Of a stretch of 64,000 nt of DNA, positions 8,436 to 15,672 are shown one piece after another. Both the position numbers and the translations under genes were made by a program. Every line of letters begins with the position of its first letter. Within the stretch, counting starts at the first letter, position 1. This DNA is from Pseudomonadota bacterium (GTDB lineage: Bacteria > Pseudomonadota > Alphaproteobacteria > Rhizobiales > Xanthobacteraceae). The DNA is taken from positions 11,340-75,339 of the forward strand of contig JAEWJH010000094.1 of NCBI GenBank assembly GCA_023386635.1. Direction: 5' to 3'. Below the pieces are notes generated by a model, which saw only the letters and a program-made list of their open reading frames with translations, was not told where the DNA came from and ran no database searches.

Positions 8436-8552
8436 CGTCATGCCCGGCTTTATACCGGGCATCCACGTCTTGCTGACTGTTCTAAAGACGTGGATGGCCA
8501 GGACAAGAGGCGCTTGAAGAACGCCGCCGACGTCCCATGCCCGGCCATCACG
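8436..8552. repeat. Dispersed palindromic element, copy 2 (variant)
   Basis: It starts CGTCATGCCCGG and ends CCGGCCATCACG. It contains the dyads TGCCCGG..CCGGGCA and the pair CCACGTCTT..AAGACGTGG. It lies between the dehydratase gene and the binding-protein gene. It belongs to the same general class as the copies at 6579 and 36911 but shares its GACGTGGAT arm with the element at 62056. Confidence 0.7.
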
Positions 8553-8566
8553 TAGCTTTGCAAAAA

Positions 8567-9532
8567 CTACTCCACCGACAGATTGGCGGCTTTCACCACT
8601 TTGGCCCACTTGTCGGTTTCCTCGGCGATCACCTTGCCGAAGTCTTCCGGCGTGCCGGCCAAATTGATGCCGCCGAGCTGCTTCAGCCGGGCGACGATCT
8701 CCGGGTCCTTCAGCGCTTCGTTGGTAAGCTTGTTGATCAGGTTCACCGCCTCTTTCGGCATCCCCTTCGGACCGGCGATACCGAACCACGCGCTCGCCTC
8801 GTACCCCTTCACCGTGTCGCCGATCGGCGGCACATCCGGGAACGCTTCCGAACGTACCGCAGTGGTGACGCCGAGTGCGCGCAGCTTGCCCGCCTTGATG
8901 TGCGGCACCGAGGGCGGCAGGTTGTCGAACATCACCTGCGTCTGCCCCGCAAGAAGATCGGTCAGCGCCGGCGCCGAGCCACGATATGGCACATGGGTCA
9001 TCTTCACGCCGGTCATCAGCATGAACAGTTCGCCGGAGAGATGGATCGACGTGCCGTTGCCGGACGACGCCATGTTGATCTTGCCGGGATTGGCTTTTGC
9101 GTAAGCGATGAACTCAGCCACCGTGTTCGCCGGTACCGACGGATGCACCTCCATCACGTTCGGCACGCGGATATAACCGGCGATCGGTTCGACCTCTTTG
9201 ACGAAGTTGAAGTTGAGTTTCTTATACAGCGAGGCGTTGATGCCGTTCGCCGGATTGACCAGCAGCACCGTGTAACCGTCCGGGGGCGAGCGCAGCACCG
9301 CCTCGGTGCCGATATTGTTGCCGGCACCCGGCCGGTTCTCGATGATGAACTGCTGTCCGGTCTTGCGCGAATAATAATCGCCGAACAGCCGCGCCAGAAT
9401 GTCGGTCGCGCCGCCGGCCGGATAGCCGACGATGAAGCGGACCGGACGGTTCGGATAATCCGCGGCGCCGGCGCTTCCGCTTGCCGCCATCGCCGCAACA
9501 ACAGACAGAAAAAGACCAAGCCAACGTGTCAT
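8567..9532 (-). CDS. Bug family tripartite tricarboxylate transporter substrate-binding protein
   Basis: A 321-residue periplasmic binding protein. The signal peptide is MTRWLGLFLSVVAAMAASGSAGA, with cleavage before ADYPNRP. The Bug/TctC hallmarks are all present: YPNRPVRFIVGYPAGGATD, GAGNNIGTEAVLRSPPDGYT, and a FDNLPPSVPHIKAGKLRALGV-type region. The start at 9532 is chosen for the signal peptide and for a GGGG site upstream; longer in-frame starts give a non-signal leader. No TctA or TctB membrane subunit is in the window, as is common for these amplified binding proteins. Placement next to an aldonic-acid dehydratase suggests a sugar-acid ligand, as inference only. Confidence 0.88.
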   Translation of the reverse strand: MTRWLGLFLSVVAAMAASGSAGAADYPNRPVRFIVGYPAGGATDILARLFGDYYSRKTGQQFIIENRPGAGNNIGTEAVLRSPPDGYTVLLVNPANGINASLYKKLNFNFVKEVEPIAGYIRVPNVMEVHPSVPANTVAEFIAYAKANPGKINMASSGNGTSIHLSGELFMLMTGVKMTHVPYRGSAPALTDLLAGQTQVMFDNLPPSVPHIKAGKLRALGVTTAVRSEAFPDVPPIGDTVKGYEASAWFGIAGPKGMPKEAVNLINKLTNEALKDPEIVARLKQLGGINLAGTPEDFGKVIAEETDKWAKVVKAANLSVE

Positions 9533-9738
9533 GAGCGTTTCCCCGTGGTTCGCCGATTGACGTCCGGCGTTTGTATCGCCCGGCCTTTGCAGCCGGATCG
9601 AGGGCAACGTTACGCGGCGTGGCAGCCCGGACACAACCGGGTTTGCGGCTAAACCGCGCCACCGGCCCATCCGGGGCGGTCCCCATGACTGGGAGGGCGG
9701 CGCAGGGAACGAATGGGGACAACGGCTGTTAAGCCGCT

Positions 9739-9954
9739 ATGAATCTCGCGATCCGCCAGAAACTGCAGAATGCGCTGGAACAGGCTCAGCGCGTCCACGG
9801 CGCCATCGCCATCGACAAGACCGACGGTGACAGCGTGACGATCGAGCTCGATCTGGTCTGTTACGAGACGACGGTGCAGGCGACCGCCAGGGACGGAAAC
9901 TGGGTTGAAATCCCCTATTCCGACATCGCCGCGGTGCATTGCGTAGTCCCCTAG
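9739..9954 (+). CDS. Small conserved-looking hypothetical protein
   Basis: A 71-residue acidic protein without membrane segments or a signal peptide. It opens with a helical, Gln/Ala-rich part (RQKLQNALEQAQRVHGAIAI). Alternating beta-type segments follow (SVTIELDLVCYETTVQATA, GNWVEIPYSDIAAVHCVV). I do not recognise the family. It has good codon structure, an ATG start and a clear downstream neighbour (DUF421) about 75 bases on. It sits in the same direction as DUF421 and could be co-transcribed with it. Confidence 0.55.
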   Translation: MNLAIRQKLQNALEQAQRVHGAIAIDKTDGDSVTIELDLVCYETTVQATARDGNWVEIPYSDIAAVHCVVP

Positions 9955-10030
9955 CGCGCGACAGGAACCCACGGTTCCGGCCCGGCGTTGGCCGTGACGG
10001 GTCAACCTCCACTGCCATCGACGCCTCACC

Positions 10031-10546
10031 ATGGACGCCATCGCAAACGTCTTTGACGTTTTTCTCGGCCTCTCGGCGACGCGCGCCGAGCAACTGACCA
10101 CGGCTCAGGTCTGCCTCCGCGCCGCCGTGGTTTATCTGGTCCTCATTGCCTATGTGCGCGTCGGCAAGAAGCGCTTCCTCGGCGAGGCCACCGCGTTCGA
10201 TGCCATCCTGGTGATTGTCATCGGCTCTGTCGCCAGCCGCGCCATTTCCGGCACCGCGCCGTTCGTTTCCTCCCTGGCCGGGACGTTCGTTCTGATCATG
10301 ATGCACTGGCTGATTTCGCGGGTGACAAGCTCATCGATCTTCCTCAGTTTCCTCACCAAGGGCCGCGACACGGTGCTGATCCGCGACGGGACGATCGACA
10401 AGGCGGCGCTGCGCGGCGCCCATATGTCCGACGACGACCTCAACGAGGATCTGCGCCAGAACGGCGTCGCCTCGGCCGCCGAAGTCAAAGAAGCGCGGCT
10501 GGAGCGCAGCGGTAAACTGTCGGTCATCAAATTGCGAAAAAGTTGA
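10031..10546 (+). CDS. DUF421 (YetF-like) membrane protein
   Basis: A 171-residue protein. Two or three membrane segments (residues 20-90) precede a small cytoplasmic domain. The DUF421/YetF signature is seen as LIAYVRVGKKRFLGEATAFDAILVIVIGSVASRAI and later in GRDTVLIRDGTIDKAALRGAHMSDDDLNEDLRQNG. YetF-like proteins are uncharacterised in proteobacteria. The stop codon (10544-10546) lies inside the left arm of a 13-bp perfect terminator stem shared with the convergent DUF6894 gene. Confidence 0.85.
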   Translation: MDAIANVFDVFLGLSATRAEQLTTAQVCLRAAVVYLVLIAYVRVGKKRFLGEATAFDAILVIVIGSVASRAISGTAPFVSSLAGTFVLIMMHWLISRVTSSSIFLSFLTKGRDTVLIRDGTIDKAALRGAHMSDDDLNEDLRQNGVASAAEVKEARLERSGKLSVIKLRKS

Positions 10547-10575
10547 GACAGGCGGGCAACCGGCCTGTCTCAACT
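10536..10575 (-). terminator. Terminator whose stem contains both stop codons
   Basis: AGTTGAGACAGGC at 10541-10553 pairs perfectly over 13 bases with GCCTGTCTCAACT at 10563-10575, with a 9-base loop. Read on the minus strand, the stem is followed by TTTTTC, a classical U-tract, so it terminates the DUF6894 transcript. The plus-strand DUF421 TGA (10544-10546) and the start of the minus-strand TAG (10574-10576) both fall in the stem. Confidence 0.85.
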
Positions 10576-10861
10576 AACCGGCCTCGACACGCCGGTTGAT
10601 GCGCTTCCTGATCCGGCCTTTGGCACGATCCGCTCGGCGATCACCGGCCGGAAAAAGCACGGTCAGAAAACGACGCCCCGCTTCATCGACAACCGCGATG
10701 CGCCCCCGTTCGCCCGTCGGCTCCGGCGGACAGAACCGCACGCAATCGGCGACGATCTTCGCCGCATGGGCATGGGCGTCCGCGAGATCGTGGCAGTCCC
10801 GGCCCCGGTCATCGGCGATCAGAGCGCCGTCGATTTTGATTTCGAAGTAATAACGTTGCAT
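10574..10861 (-). CDS. DUF6894 family small protein
   Basis: A 95-residue soluble protein. The DUF6894 pattern is clear: an N-terminal RYYFEIKIDGALIADDRGRDC, the helix DLADAHAHAAKIVADCVRF, and a strand near RIAVVDEAGRRFLTVLFP. These proteins are frequent in Bradyrhizobiaceae and Methylobacteria, often near stress genes, with unknown function. A short basic C-terminal tail (KGRIRKRINRRVEAG) is extra to the core. Its gene ends inside a perfect terminator stem. About 250 bases without a gene lie upstream. Confidence 0.75.
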   Translation of the reverse strand: MQRYYFEIKIDGALIADDRGRDCHDLADAHAHAAKIVADCVRFCPPEPTGERGRIAVVDEAGRRFLTVLFPAGDRRADRAKGRIRKRINRRVEAG

Positions 10862-11110
10862 GGCGGCAGCCTCACACAGGCAGCGTTACCAAGCCGACAA
10901 CTGCAGGTGCAGCACACAGCCAAAACAGGTCTTAATCCTACTAGTTCGAGATTGAGCGAAATCGCAAAGGAAGTTCCCAAAGTCCTGACGATTCACACAC
11001 AACATTGTAAGGTGAAGCCACCGCAACCTGTACGGAATGCGGGTGCGTTCTCGCGCGGCGGCACACGCCGCCAGACAACTATTCTCTTCTTTCCTCAGGG
11101 TTCATCTGGA
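10862..11110. other. Intergenic region between DUF6894 and ridA-like gene
   Basis: 249 bases serve as a divergent upstream region for two genes. The DNA is more AT-rich than its surroundings. The only structure I see is a hairpin GGCGGC-ACAC-GCCGCC at 11057-11072 without a T-run, some 40 bases before the RidA start. No clear promoter pair was found. Confidence 0.5.
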
Positions 11111-11587
11111 ATGCGTATCTCCGACCGCCTGCACCAACTCGGAATTGTTCTGCCGCAACCTCCCCGCATTCCACCGGGCGTGGTGCTGCCGTTCGACTGG
11201 GTGCGCGTTTGCGGCAAGCGCGCACTCATTTCGGGGCATGGCCCGACCAATCCGGACGGCAGTTTCGCCAAGCCGCTCGGCCGCGTCGGCAGCGAAGTCA
11301 CGAAGGAGGAAGCCTACCGTGCCGCCCGCCTCACCGGCCTCGCGATGCTCGCCAGCCTGCAGCGCGAACTCGGCGACCTCGATCGCATCACCTGGGTTCG
11401 CGCATTCGGCATGGTCAATTGCGCCCCCGGATTTCGCGAGATGCCGAGCGTCATTAACGGATTCTCGGACCTGATGATCGAAGTGTTCGGACAGGAGCGC
11501 GGCCAGCACGCGCGCTCGGCCGTGGGTGTTGCCGAACTGCCATTCGACATCCCGGTCGAACTCGAAGGCGAAGTGCTGATCGACTAG
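11111..11587 (+). CDS. RidA/YjgF family protein (enamine/imine deaminase-like)
   Basis: A 158-residue protein of the longer, 150-residue RidA-like subgroup. Family traits are LPFDWVRVCGKRALISGHGPTN, EEAYRAARLTGLAMLASLQRELGDLDRITWVRAFGMVNCAPGF and the C-terminal ARSAVGVAELPFDIPVELEGEVLI. RidA proteins hydrolyse reactive enamine/imine intermediates made by PLP enzymes; this subgroup lacks certainty about the catalytic arginine. The ATG at 11111 is chosen because everything before it in the frame has no homology pattern. It sits next to the remains of a histidine-degradation locus. Confidence 0.82.
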   Translation: MRISDRLHQLGIVLPQPPRIPPGVVLPFDWVRVCGKRALISGHGPTNPDGSFAKPLGRVGSEVTKEEAYRAARLTGLAMLASLQRELGDLDRITWVRAFGMVNCAPGFREMPSVINGFSDLMIEVFGQERGQHARSAVGVAELPFDIPVELEGEVLID

Positions 11588-11627
11588 GCAGCGCAGCCGC
11601 GCCGATGCAGGGCAACACCGCTCGGTG

Positions 11628-11784
11628 TCAGTCGTTCGTCGGCGTGAAGTGAGCGTTGAGGCGGTAGAGCGCGCCCTGGAAGATCGTGCGGACGTGAGTG
11701 ATCATCTCCCCGCCGCGCCAGGTGCGCCGCTGCACCACCAGACAGGCGGCATTCTTCGTCGCGTGGAGCGCCTGCGCGGTCTCC
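11628..11784 (-). pseudogene. Remnant of a HutC-like GntR regulator (C-terminal end only)
   Basis: About 52 codons with an intact stop remain. Their translation, ACLVVQRRTWRGGEMITHVR and then YRLNAHFTPTN, is the end of the UTRA ligand-binding domain of a histidine-utilisation repressor. The DNA-binding N-terminal domain and most of the UTRA domain are missing. Homology stops where the plus-strand hutH remnant begins. That is what a deletion of the 5' ends of two divergently transcribed genes would leave. Confidence 0.7.
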
Positions 11785-12267
11785 GCAGAGCGACGCATCG
11801 CCATGCTGGTCGATCCCCCATTGTCGGGCCTGCCGGCGTTCCTCACCGCCAAGCCCGGCCTCAACTCCGGCTTCATGATCCCGCAGGTCACGCCGCGGCG
11901 CTGGTCTCGGAGAACAGGCAGAAGGCGTTCCCGCCGAGCGTCGACTCGATCCCCACCTCCGCCAAACAGGAAGATCATGTTTCCATGGCCGCGCACGGCG
12001 CGCGCCGGCTGCTCGGCATGGCCGAGAATGCCGCCGCCGTCGTCGGCATCGAGCTTATCACCGCGCGCAGGGCTGTGACTTCCACCGGCCGCTCGCCTCG
12101 AGCCCGCCACTGCAGGCCGTTCATGCCTGCATCCGCGAGACGGTGCCTTATCTCGAAGACGACCAGTACATCTATCCGTATCTGCAGAGCGCCGCCGACC
12201 TGTGCGCAGCGGCGCCGTCGCCACCGCCGCGGGCATGGATCTGCTGCCGGCGATCAGCGCCGCATGA
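11785..12267 (+). pseudogene. hutH: hutH (histidine ammonia-lyase) pseudogene, C-terminal half
   Basis: The unmistakable C-terminal third of histidine ammonia-lyase is split over three frames. The first is AERRIAMLVDPPLSGLPAFL followed by GLNSGFMIPQVT, then AAALVSENRQKAFPPSVDSI with QEDHVSMAAHGARRLLGMAE, then QGCDFHRPLASSPPLQAV with VPYLEDDQYIYPYLQSA. The final frame ends RSGAVATAAGMDLLPAISAA at a TGA (12265-12267). The breaks are near 11891, 12067 and 12202, each explained by loss of one base. The N-terminal half with the Ala-Ser-Gly MIO triad is absent. It is non-functional and is followed by its own preserved terminator. Confidence 0.9.
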
Positions 12268-12307
12268 CGCAGGGGCGCCCATCGCGTCCGAACCGCGCTG
12301 ATAGCAA

Positions 12308-12336
12308 CGGCGGCCATATCAGCGCCGCCGCTTTTT
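12308..12336 (+). terminator. Terminator of the decayed hutH
   Basis: CGGCGGC at 12308-12314 pairs with GCCGCCG at 12324-12330, with a 9-base loop, followed by CTTTTT. It lies 40 bases after the pseudogene stop, in the correct direction, so it is probably a leftover of the original operon. Confidence 0.75.
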
Positions 12337-12446
12337 GCTTTGTCGGTGGGCGCGACATAGGCGGCGAGCCCCTTCGGATAACGCAGCCGAATGGAACGGC
12401 TTGCGGAAGTCTGAGATCGCGGGCGTCCGACTCCTGCTCGCGCCAA

Positions 12447-13166
12447 TCAGATTACAGTCCCGAACAGCTTGCCGACGCCGGCCGTGATCCCAAACGCCAG
12501 CGCGCCCCAGAACGTCACGCGGGCCGTCGCGCGAACAACGTTTGCGCCTCCTGCTCGCGCACCGATCGCGCCGAGTATCGCCAGAAACGCAAGCGACGCG
12601 CCCGCCACGACAGGGACGAGCATGTTGGTCGGCGCCACAACCACCATGAGCAACGGCATGGCCGCGCCAAGCGAAAACGTCGCAGCCGACGTCAGTGCGG
12701 CCTGCACCGGACGGGCGGCGGTGACTTCAGATATTCCCAGTTCGTCGCGGGCATGCGTGCCCAGTGCGTCCTTGGCCATCATTTGACGGGCGACCTCACG
12801 GGCCAGCGACGGATCGACACCTCGATTGCTATAGATTTCGGCAAGCTCATTGAGTTCGGAAGCGGGATTATCGCTTAGTTCCTTGCGTTCGCGGGCGAGA
12901 TCGGCTCGTTCCGTGTCGGATTGCGAACTGACGGAGACATATTCACCCGCTGCCATCGACATGGCGCCGGCTACCAATCCGGCAACCCCGGCAATCAGAA
13001 CCTCATGTTGACTCGTCGCGGCTGCGGCCACGCCGACAATCAAACTCGCGGTGGAGATGATGCCGTCATTTGCGCCGAGCACCGCCGCCCGCATCCATCC
13101 AATGCGGCTGACGAGATGATATTCTGCATGAATGCGGCTCATGACTGCCTCAGCCGGATTGGCCAT
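12447..13166 (-). CDS. VIT1/CCC1 family (vacuolar iron transporter-like) membrane protein
   Basis: A 239-residue integral membrane protein. The family core is plain: RIGWMRAAVLGANDGIISTASLIVGVA, GLVAGAMSMAAGEYVSVSSQSD (the metal-binding first loop) and ELAEIYSNRGVDPSLAREVARQMM. Two hydrophobic hairpins finish the protein. VIT1/CCC1 proteins export Fe(II) or Mn(II) from the cytosol in exchange for protons. No ferritin-like domain is attached. An internal ATG at codon 9 is an equally good start. It shares its strand with the upstream histidine kinase, 31 bases away, so a joint transcript is possible. Confidence 0.87.
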   Translation of the reverse strand: MANPAEAVMSRIHAEYHLVSRIGWMRAAVLGANDGIISTASLIVGVAAAATSQHEVLIAGVAGLVAGAMSMAAGEYVSVSSQSDTERADLARERKELSDNPASELNELAEIYSNRGVDPSLAREVARQMMAKDALGTHARDELGISEVTAARPVQAALTSAATFSLGAAMPLLMVVVAPTNMLVPVVAGASLAFLAILGAIGARAGGANVVRATARVTFWGALAFGITAGVGKLFGTVI

Positions 13167-13197
13167 ATCAATTCAATCGCGACTGGCATGATCATGA

Positions 13198-14025
13198 TCA
13201 GGAATGATTCTGTGGATTGAACGTGACGGAAAATCGCGCGCCATGTCCGCCATTTCCAATGCCGAAATGAAACTTACCGTGAATCTGCCTCACCAGAGCG
13301 GTAATGATCTTCATCCCCATTCCGCGCGTCGCTGCAGGGTCGAATGTCTCCGGCAGGCCCTCACCATCGTCGGACACCGCGAGCGAGCACTCACCATTGG
13401 GCGCCGTCTGCAGACTGATCGCGATCTTTCCCTTTGCATGCTTGAGAGAGTTGGTAATCAGCTCGCTGGCGATGAACCCGAGCGGGATCGCCGCTGCGCG
13501 CGGAATGCAAACTTCGGCTCCCTCAACGCATAGCGATCGCGGCCGATCGTCGCCGGACGTCATATCGGAAAGATCACGGCACAGCTTTTCGAGAAACTGC
13601 TTGAACGGCACGTTCTCAAGCTTATCCAGCGTGTGCAGATGCTGGTGAATGCGCGAGAGCGTTGCGATACGGTTCGCGGCGATGGTCAATTGTGTCGCGA
13701 CCTCGGGATTATTCGCCTCCCGACTCTGCACCGTGAGCAGACTGATGATGAGTTGGAGTCCGTTCAGAAAACGATGCTCGGACTCCTTATGAAGGATATC
13801 CTTCTGCTGAATCAAATCGTCCTTTTGATGCAACAAAGCGCTTTCACGAAGAAGCGATTCCCGCAATCTGGATTCCGTCGCGCTGTGTCGCTCCAACTCC
13901 TGCTTATACAACTCAATAGCCGAGCAGTTCGGGAGAGGACAATTGCCGGGCGGCGCGAACAGCGGCCCCGATTTCGCCACGGTGGAACACACGGATTGCT
14001 CCGAACTGAACACGAGCATGGGCAC
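13198..14025 (-). CDS. Sensorless cytoplasmic histidine kinase (HisKA_2 type)
   Basis: A 275-residue kinase. Residues 35-75 form a coiled coil (SESRLRESLLRESALLHQKD). The dimerisation/phosphoacceptor domain follows with SEHRFLNGLQLIISLLTVQS, the His lying in EHRF. The ATPase domain has N-box SELITNSLKHA, G1 DDGEGLP and G2 RGMGMKII. No PAS, GAF or membrane segment is present, only a Cys-containing N-terminal stretch of about 35 residues (SVCSTVAKSG, PPGNCPLPNCSA). HisKA_2 kinases often pair with single-domain regulators or the general stress response; no partner is adjacent. The DNA is noticeably less GC-rich than its neighbours. Confidence 0.85.
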   Translation of the reverse strand: MPMLVFSSEQSVCSTVAKSGPLFAPPGNCPLPNCSAIELYKQELERHSATESRLRESLLRESALLHQKDDLIQQKDILHKESEHRFLNGLQLIISLLTVQSREANNPEVATQLTIAANRIATLSRIHQHLHTLDKLENVPFKQFLEKLCRDLSDMTSGDDRPRSLCVEGAEVCIPRAAAIPLGFIASELITNSLKHAKGKIAISLQTAPNGECSLAVSDDGEGLPETFDPAATRGMGMKIITALVRQIHGKFHFGIGNGGHGARFSVTFNPQNHS

Positions 14026-14518
14026 CGTTCCTGATACATCGGCCGCGGTCTGATGAACCGTGCAAGCAGGGCAAATGTTATTTTATAATTTTTGCTTCAG
14101 ACCATCTTTGTCGCATTGATGTGCGTCAACGGGCCGGACCTTCGCTATTTTGAATCCCGCTCGGGATCGCGGCCCTGCCGGACGCAACTCTCAATCGCTC
14201 GGAAAGATCGCGGTTTCCGCAAACAGCCGCCGGAACGGCGTCTCCAGCGTGTGGAGGGAAACCGCAAGCTCACCGACCCTTTGGGCATGTCCGACGCGAG
14301 CAGCCCGGCTCAGTGGCAAGCAAACGTCAATTGACGAGAGAAAACCAAAGCAGGGAAAAATTTTCCTATGATTGAGCCCTTCGAGGACGAGGGGCACCAG
14401 GATAGGACCCGAAAGACGGCGGCCAAGCGACAGAACACGTCAAACTGGGGTGTTTCAGGCGCAAAACCGGTCGCGACGACCGTAAAGCGGCCATCGGGGT
14501 GGCCAGCCGCTGAAATCA
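14026..14518. other. Gene-free stretch between histidine kinase and tRNA-Pro
   Basis: 493 bases with no reading frame that looks like a gene; the short ones present have no codon pattern or ribosome site. It holds the upstream region of the histidine kinase, including a FixK/FNR-like dyad at 14116-14129 and an AT-rich segment near 14080-14098. The rest shows nothing I can name. Confidence 0.6.
14116..14129. promoter_or_regulatory. FixK/FNR-type box candidate
   Basis: The sequence TTGAT-GTGC-GTCAA fits the TTGA-N6-TCAA consensus of FNR/FixK regulators. It lies about 90 bases upstream of the histidine kinase start, a plausible distance for activation. An eight-base specific match can occur by chance about once in a window this size, so it is only a candidate. 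Confidence 0.35.
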
Positions 14519-14595
14519 TGGTCGGAGTGGCAGGATTTGAACCTGCGACCCCCTCGTCCCGAACGAGGTGCGCTACCAGACTGCGCTACACTCCG
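14519..14595 (-). tRNA. tRNA-Pro (anticodon CGG), CCA encoded
   Basis: The reverse strand folds as a full cloverleaf. The acceptor stem is CGGAGTG with CACTCCG, the D-arm AGCGCAGTCTGGTAGCGC, the anticodon arm CCTCG-TTCGGGA-CGAGG and the T-arm GCAGG-TTCAAAT-CCTGC. The discriminator is A, with CCA encoded at 14519-14521. Anticodon CGG reads proline CCG codons. It lies just upstream of, and antisense to, the threonylcarbamoyl-AMP synthase leader. Confidence 0.97.
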
Positions 14596-14624
14596 ACTGT
14601 GGCCGGGCTTATAACCGCCTGATT

Positions 14625-15647
14625 ATGGAGCCGCAAGCAGTCCGTCCGGCGATCTTTGAAGGTCGCACAACCATTCTCTCCGCCACCGGTCCGGGGGCCG
14701 GTCCGGGGGCCATTGAGGCAGCCGCGCGGACCCTCGCCGCCGGGGGTCTGGTCGCGTTCCCGACCGAAACCGTCTACGGGCTCGGCGCCGACGCCGGCAA
14801 CGGCGAGGCGGTCGCCCGCCTCTACGCCGCCAAGGGCCGGCCGCAATTCAACCCGTTAATCGCCCATGTGAGCGACGTGGCGGCGGCGCGGAAACTCGCC
14901 TTTTTCAACCCGACGGCGGAAAAGCTCGCGGCCGCGTTCTGGCCGGGTCCGCTGACGCTCGTGTTGCCGCGGCGTCCCGATGCCGGCCTGTCCGACCTTG
15001 CCTGCGCCGGCCTCGACAGCGTCGCGATCCGCGTGCCGGCGCATCCGGTCGCGCGCGCGCTCATTGCCGCGCTCGGCCGGCCCGTCGTCGCGCCGTCCGC
15101 CAACCGCTCCGGCCATGTCTCGCCGACCAGTGCCGCGCATGTGTCCGGCGATCTCGACGGCCGCATCGACATGATCCTCGATGGCGGGGTGACGCCGGTC
15201 GGCGTCGAGTCGAGCATCGTCTCCTGTCTCGCCGCGCCGCAATGGCTGCGTCCCGGCGGCGCGCCGCGCGAGGCGATCGAGGCCGTGCTCGGCGCGCCGC
15301 TCGCCGACCGGCCGGAGGCGGCGCACCACGGCGGCGATGCGCCGCTCGCGCCGGGCATGCTCGAATCCCACTACGCGCCGCGCGCCGGCATCCGTCGTGA
15401 TGCCGTAAGCGTGGCGGCCGACGAGGCGCTGCTTGCCTTCGGTCCCGACGGGCCGGCGGGCGCCAAGGCGACGCTCAACCTGTCGCCGCGCGGCGATCTT
15501 ACCGAGGCGGCGGCCAATTTGTTCTCGCATCTGCGCGCGCTCGACGATGCGGGTGCGACCACCATCGCGGTGATGCCGATCCCGAACACGGGTCTCGGCG
15601 AAGCCATCAACGACCGGCTTGCGCGCGCCGCCGCGCCGCGGCCTTGA
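14625..15647 (+). CDS. L-threonylcarbamoyladenylate synthase (Sua5/YrdC/TsaC)
   Basis: A 340-residue Sua5-type enzyme, longer than YrdC because it carries the C-terminal Sua5 domain. The YrdC domain shows LAAGGLVAFPTETVYGLGAD, AARLYAAKGRP-like KGRPQFNPLIAHV, and PSANRSGHVSPTSAAHV. The Sua5 part starts near LAPGMLESHYAPR. It makes threonylcarbamoyl-AMP from threonine, bicarbonate and ATP for t6A37 in ANN-decoding tRNAs. The ATG at 14625 is used because upstream in-frame codons overlap the tRNA-Pro gene. A short direct repeat near 14690-14712 adds a Gly-Pro-Gly-Ala run in the N-terminus. Confidence 0.93.
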   Translation: MEPQAVRPAIFEGRTTILSATGPGAGPGAIEAAARTLAAGGLVAFPTETVYGLGADAGNGEAVARLYAAKGRPQFNPLIAHVSDVAAARKLAFFNPTAEKLAAAFWPGPLTLVLPRRPDAGLSDLACAGLDSVAIRVPAHPVARALIAALGRPVVAPSANRSGHVSPTSAAHVSGDLDGRIDMILDGGVTPVGVESSIVSCLAAPQWLRPGGAPREAIEAVLGAPLADRPEAAHHGGDAPLAPGMLESHYAPRAGIRRDAVSVAADEALLAFGPDGPAGAKATLNLSPRGDLTEAAANLFSHLRALDDAGATTIAVMPIPNTGLGEAINDRLARAAAPRP

Positions 15648-15672
15648 AGCCCACGCACCACAGGACAGCGAC

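Noticed and set aside
11625..12878. A 417-residue plus-strand frame over the hut remnant and VIT gene
   Set aside because: Only a 60-residue stretch is hutH. The rest is out of frame or antisense to the VIT gene, so it is no single gene.
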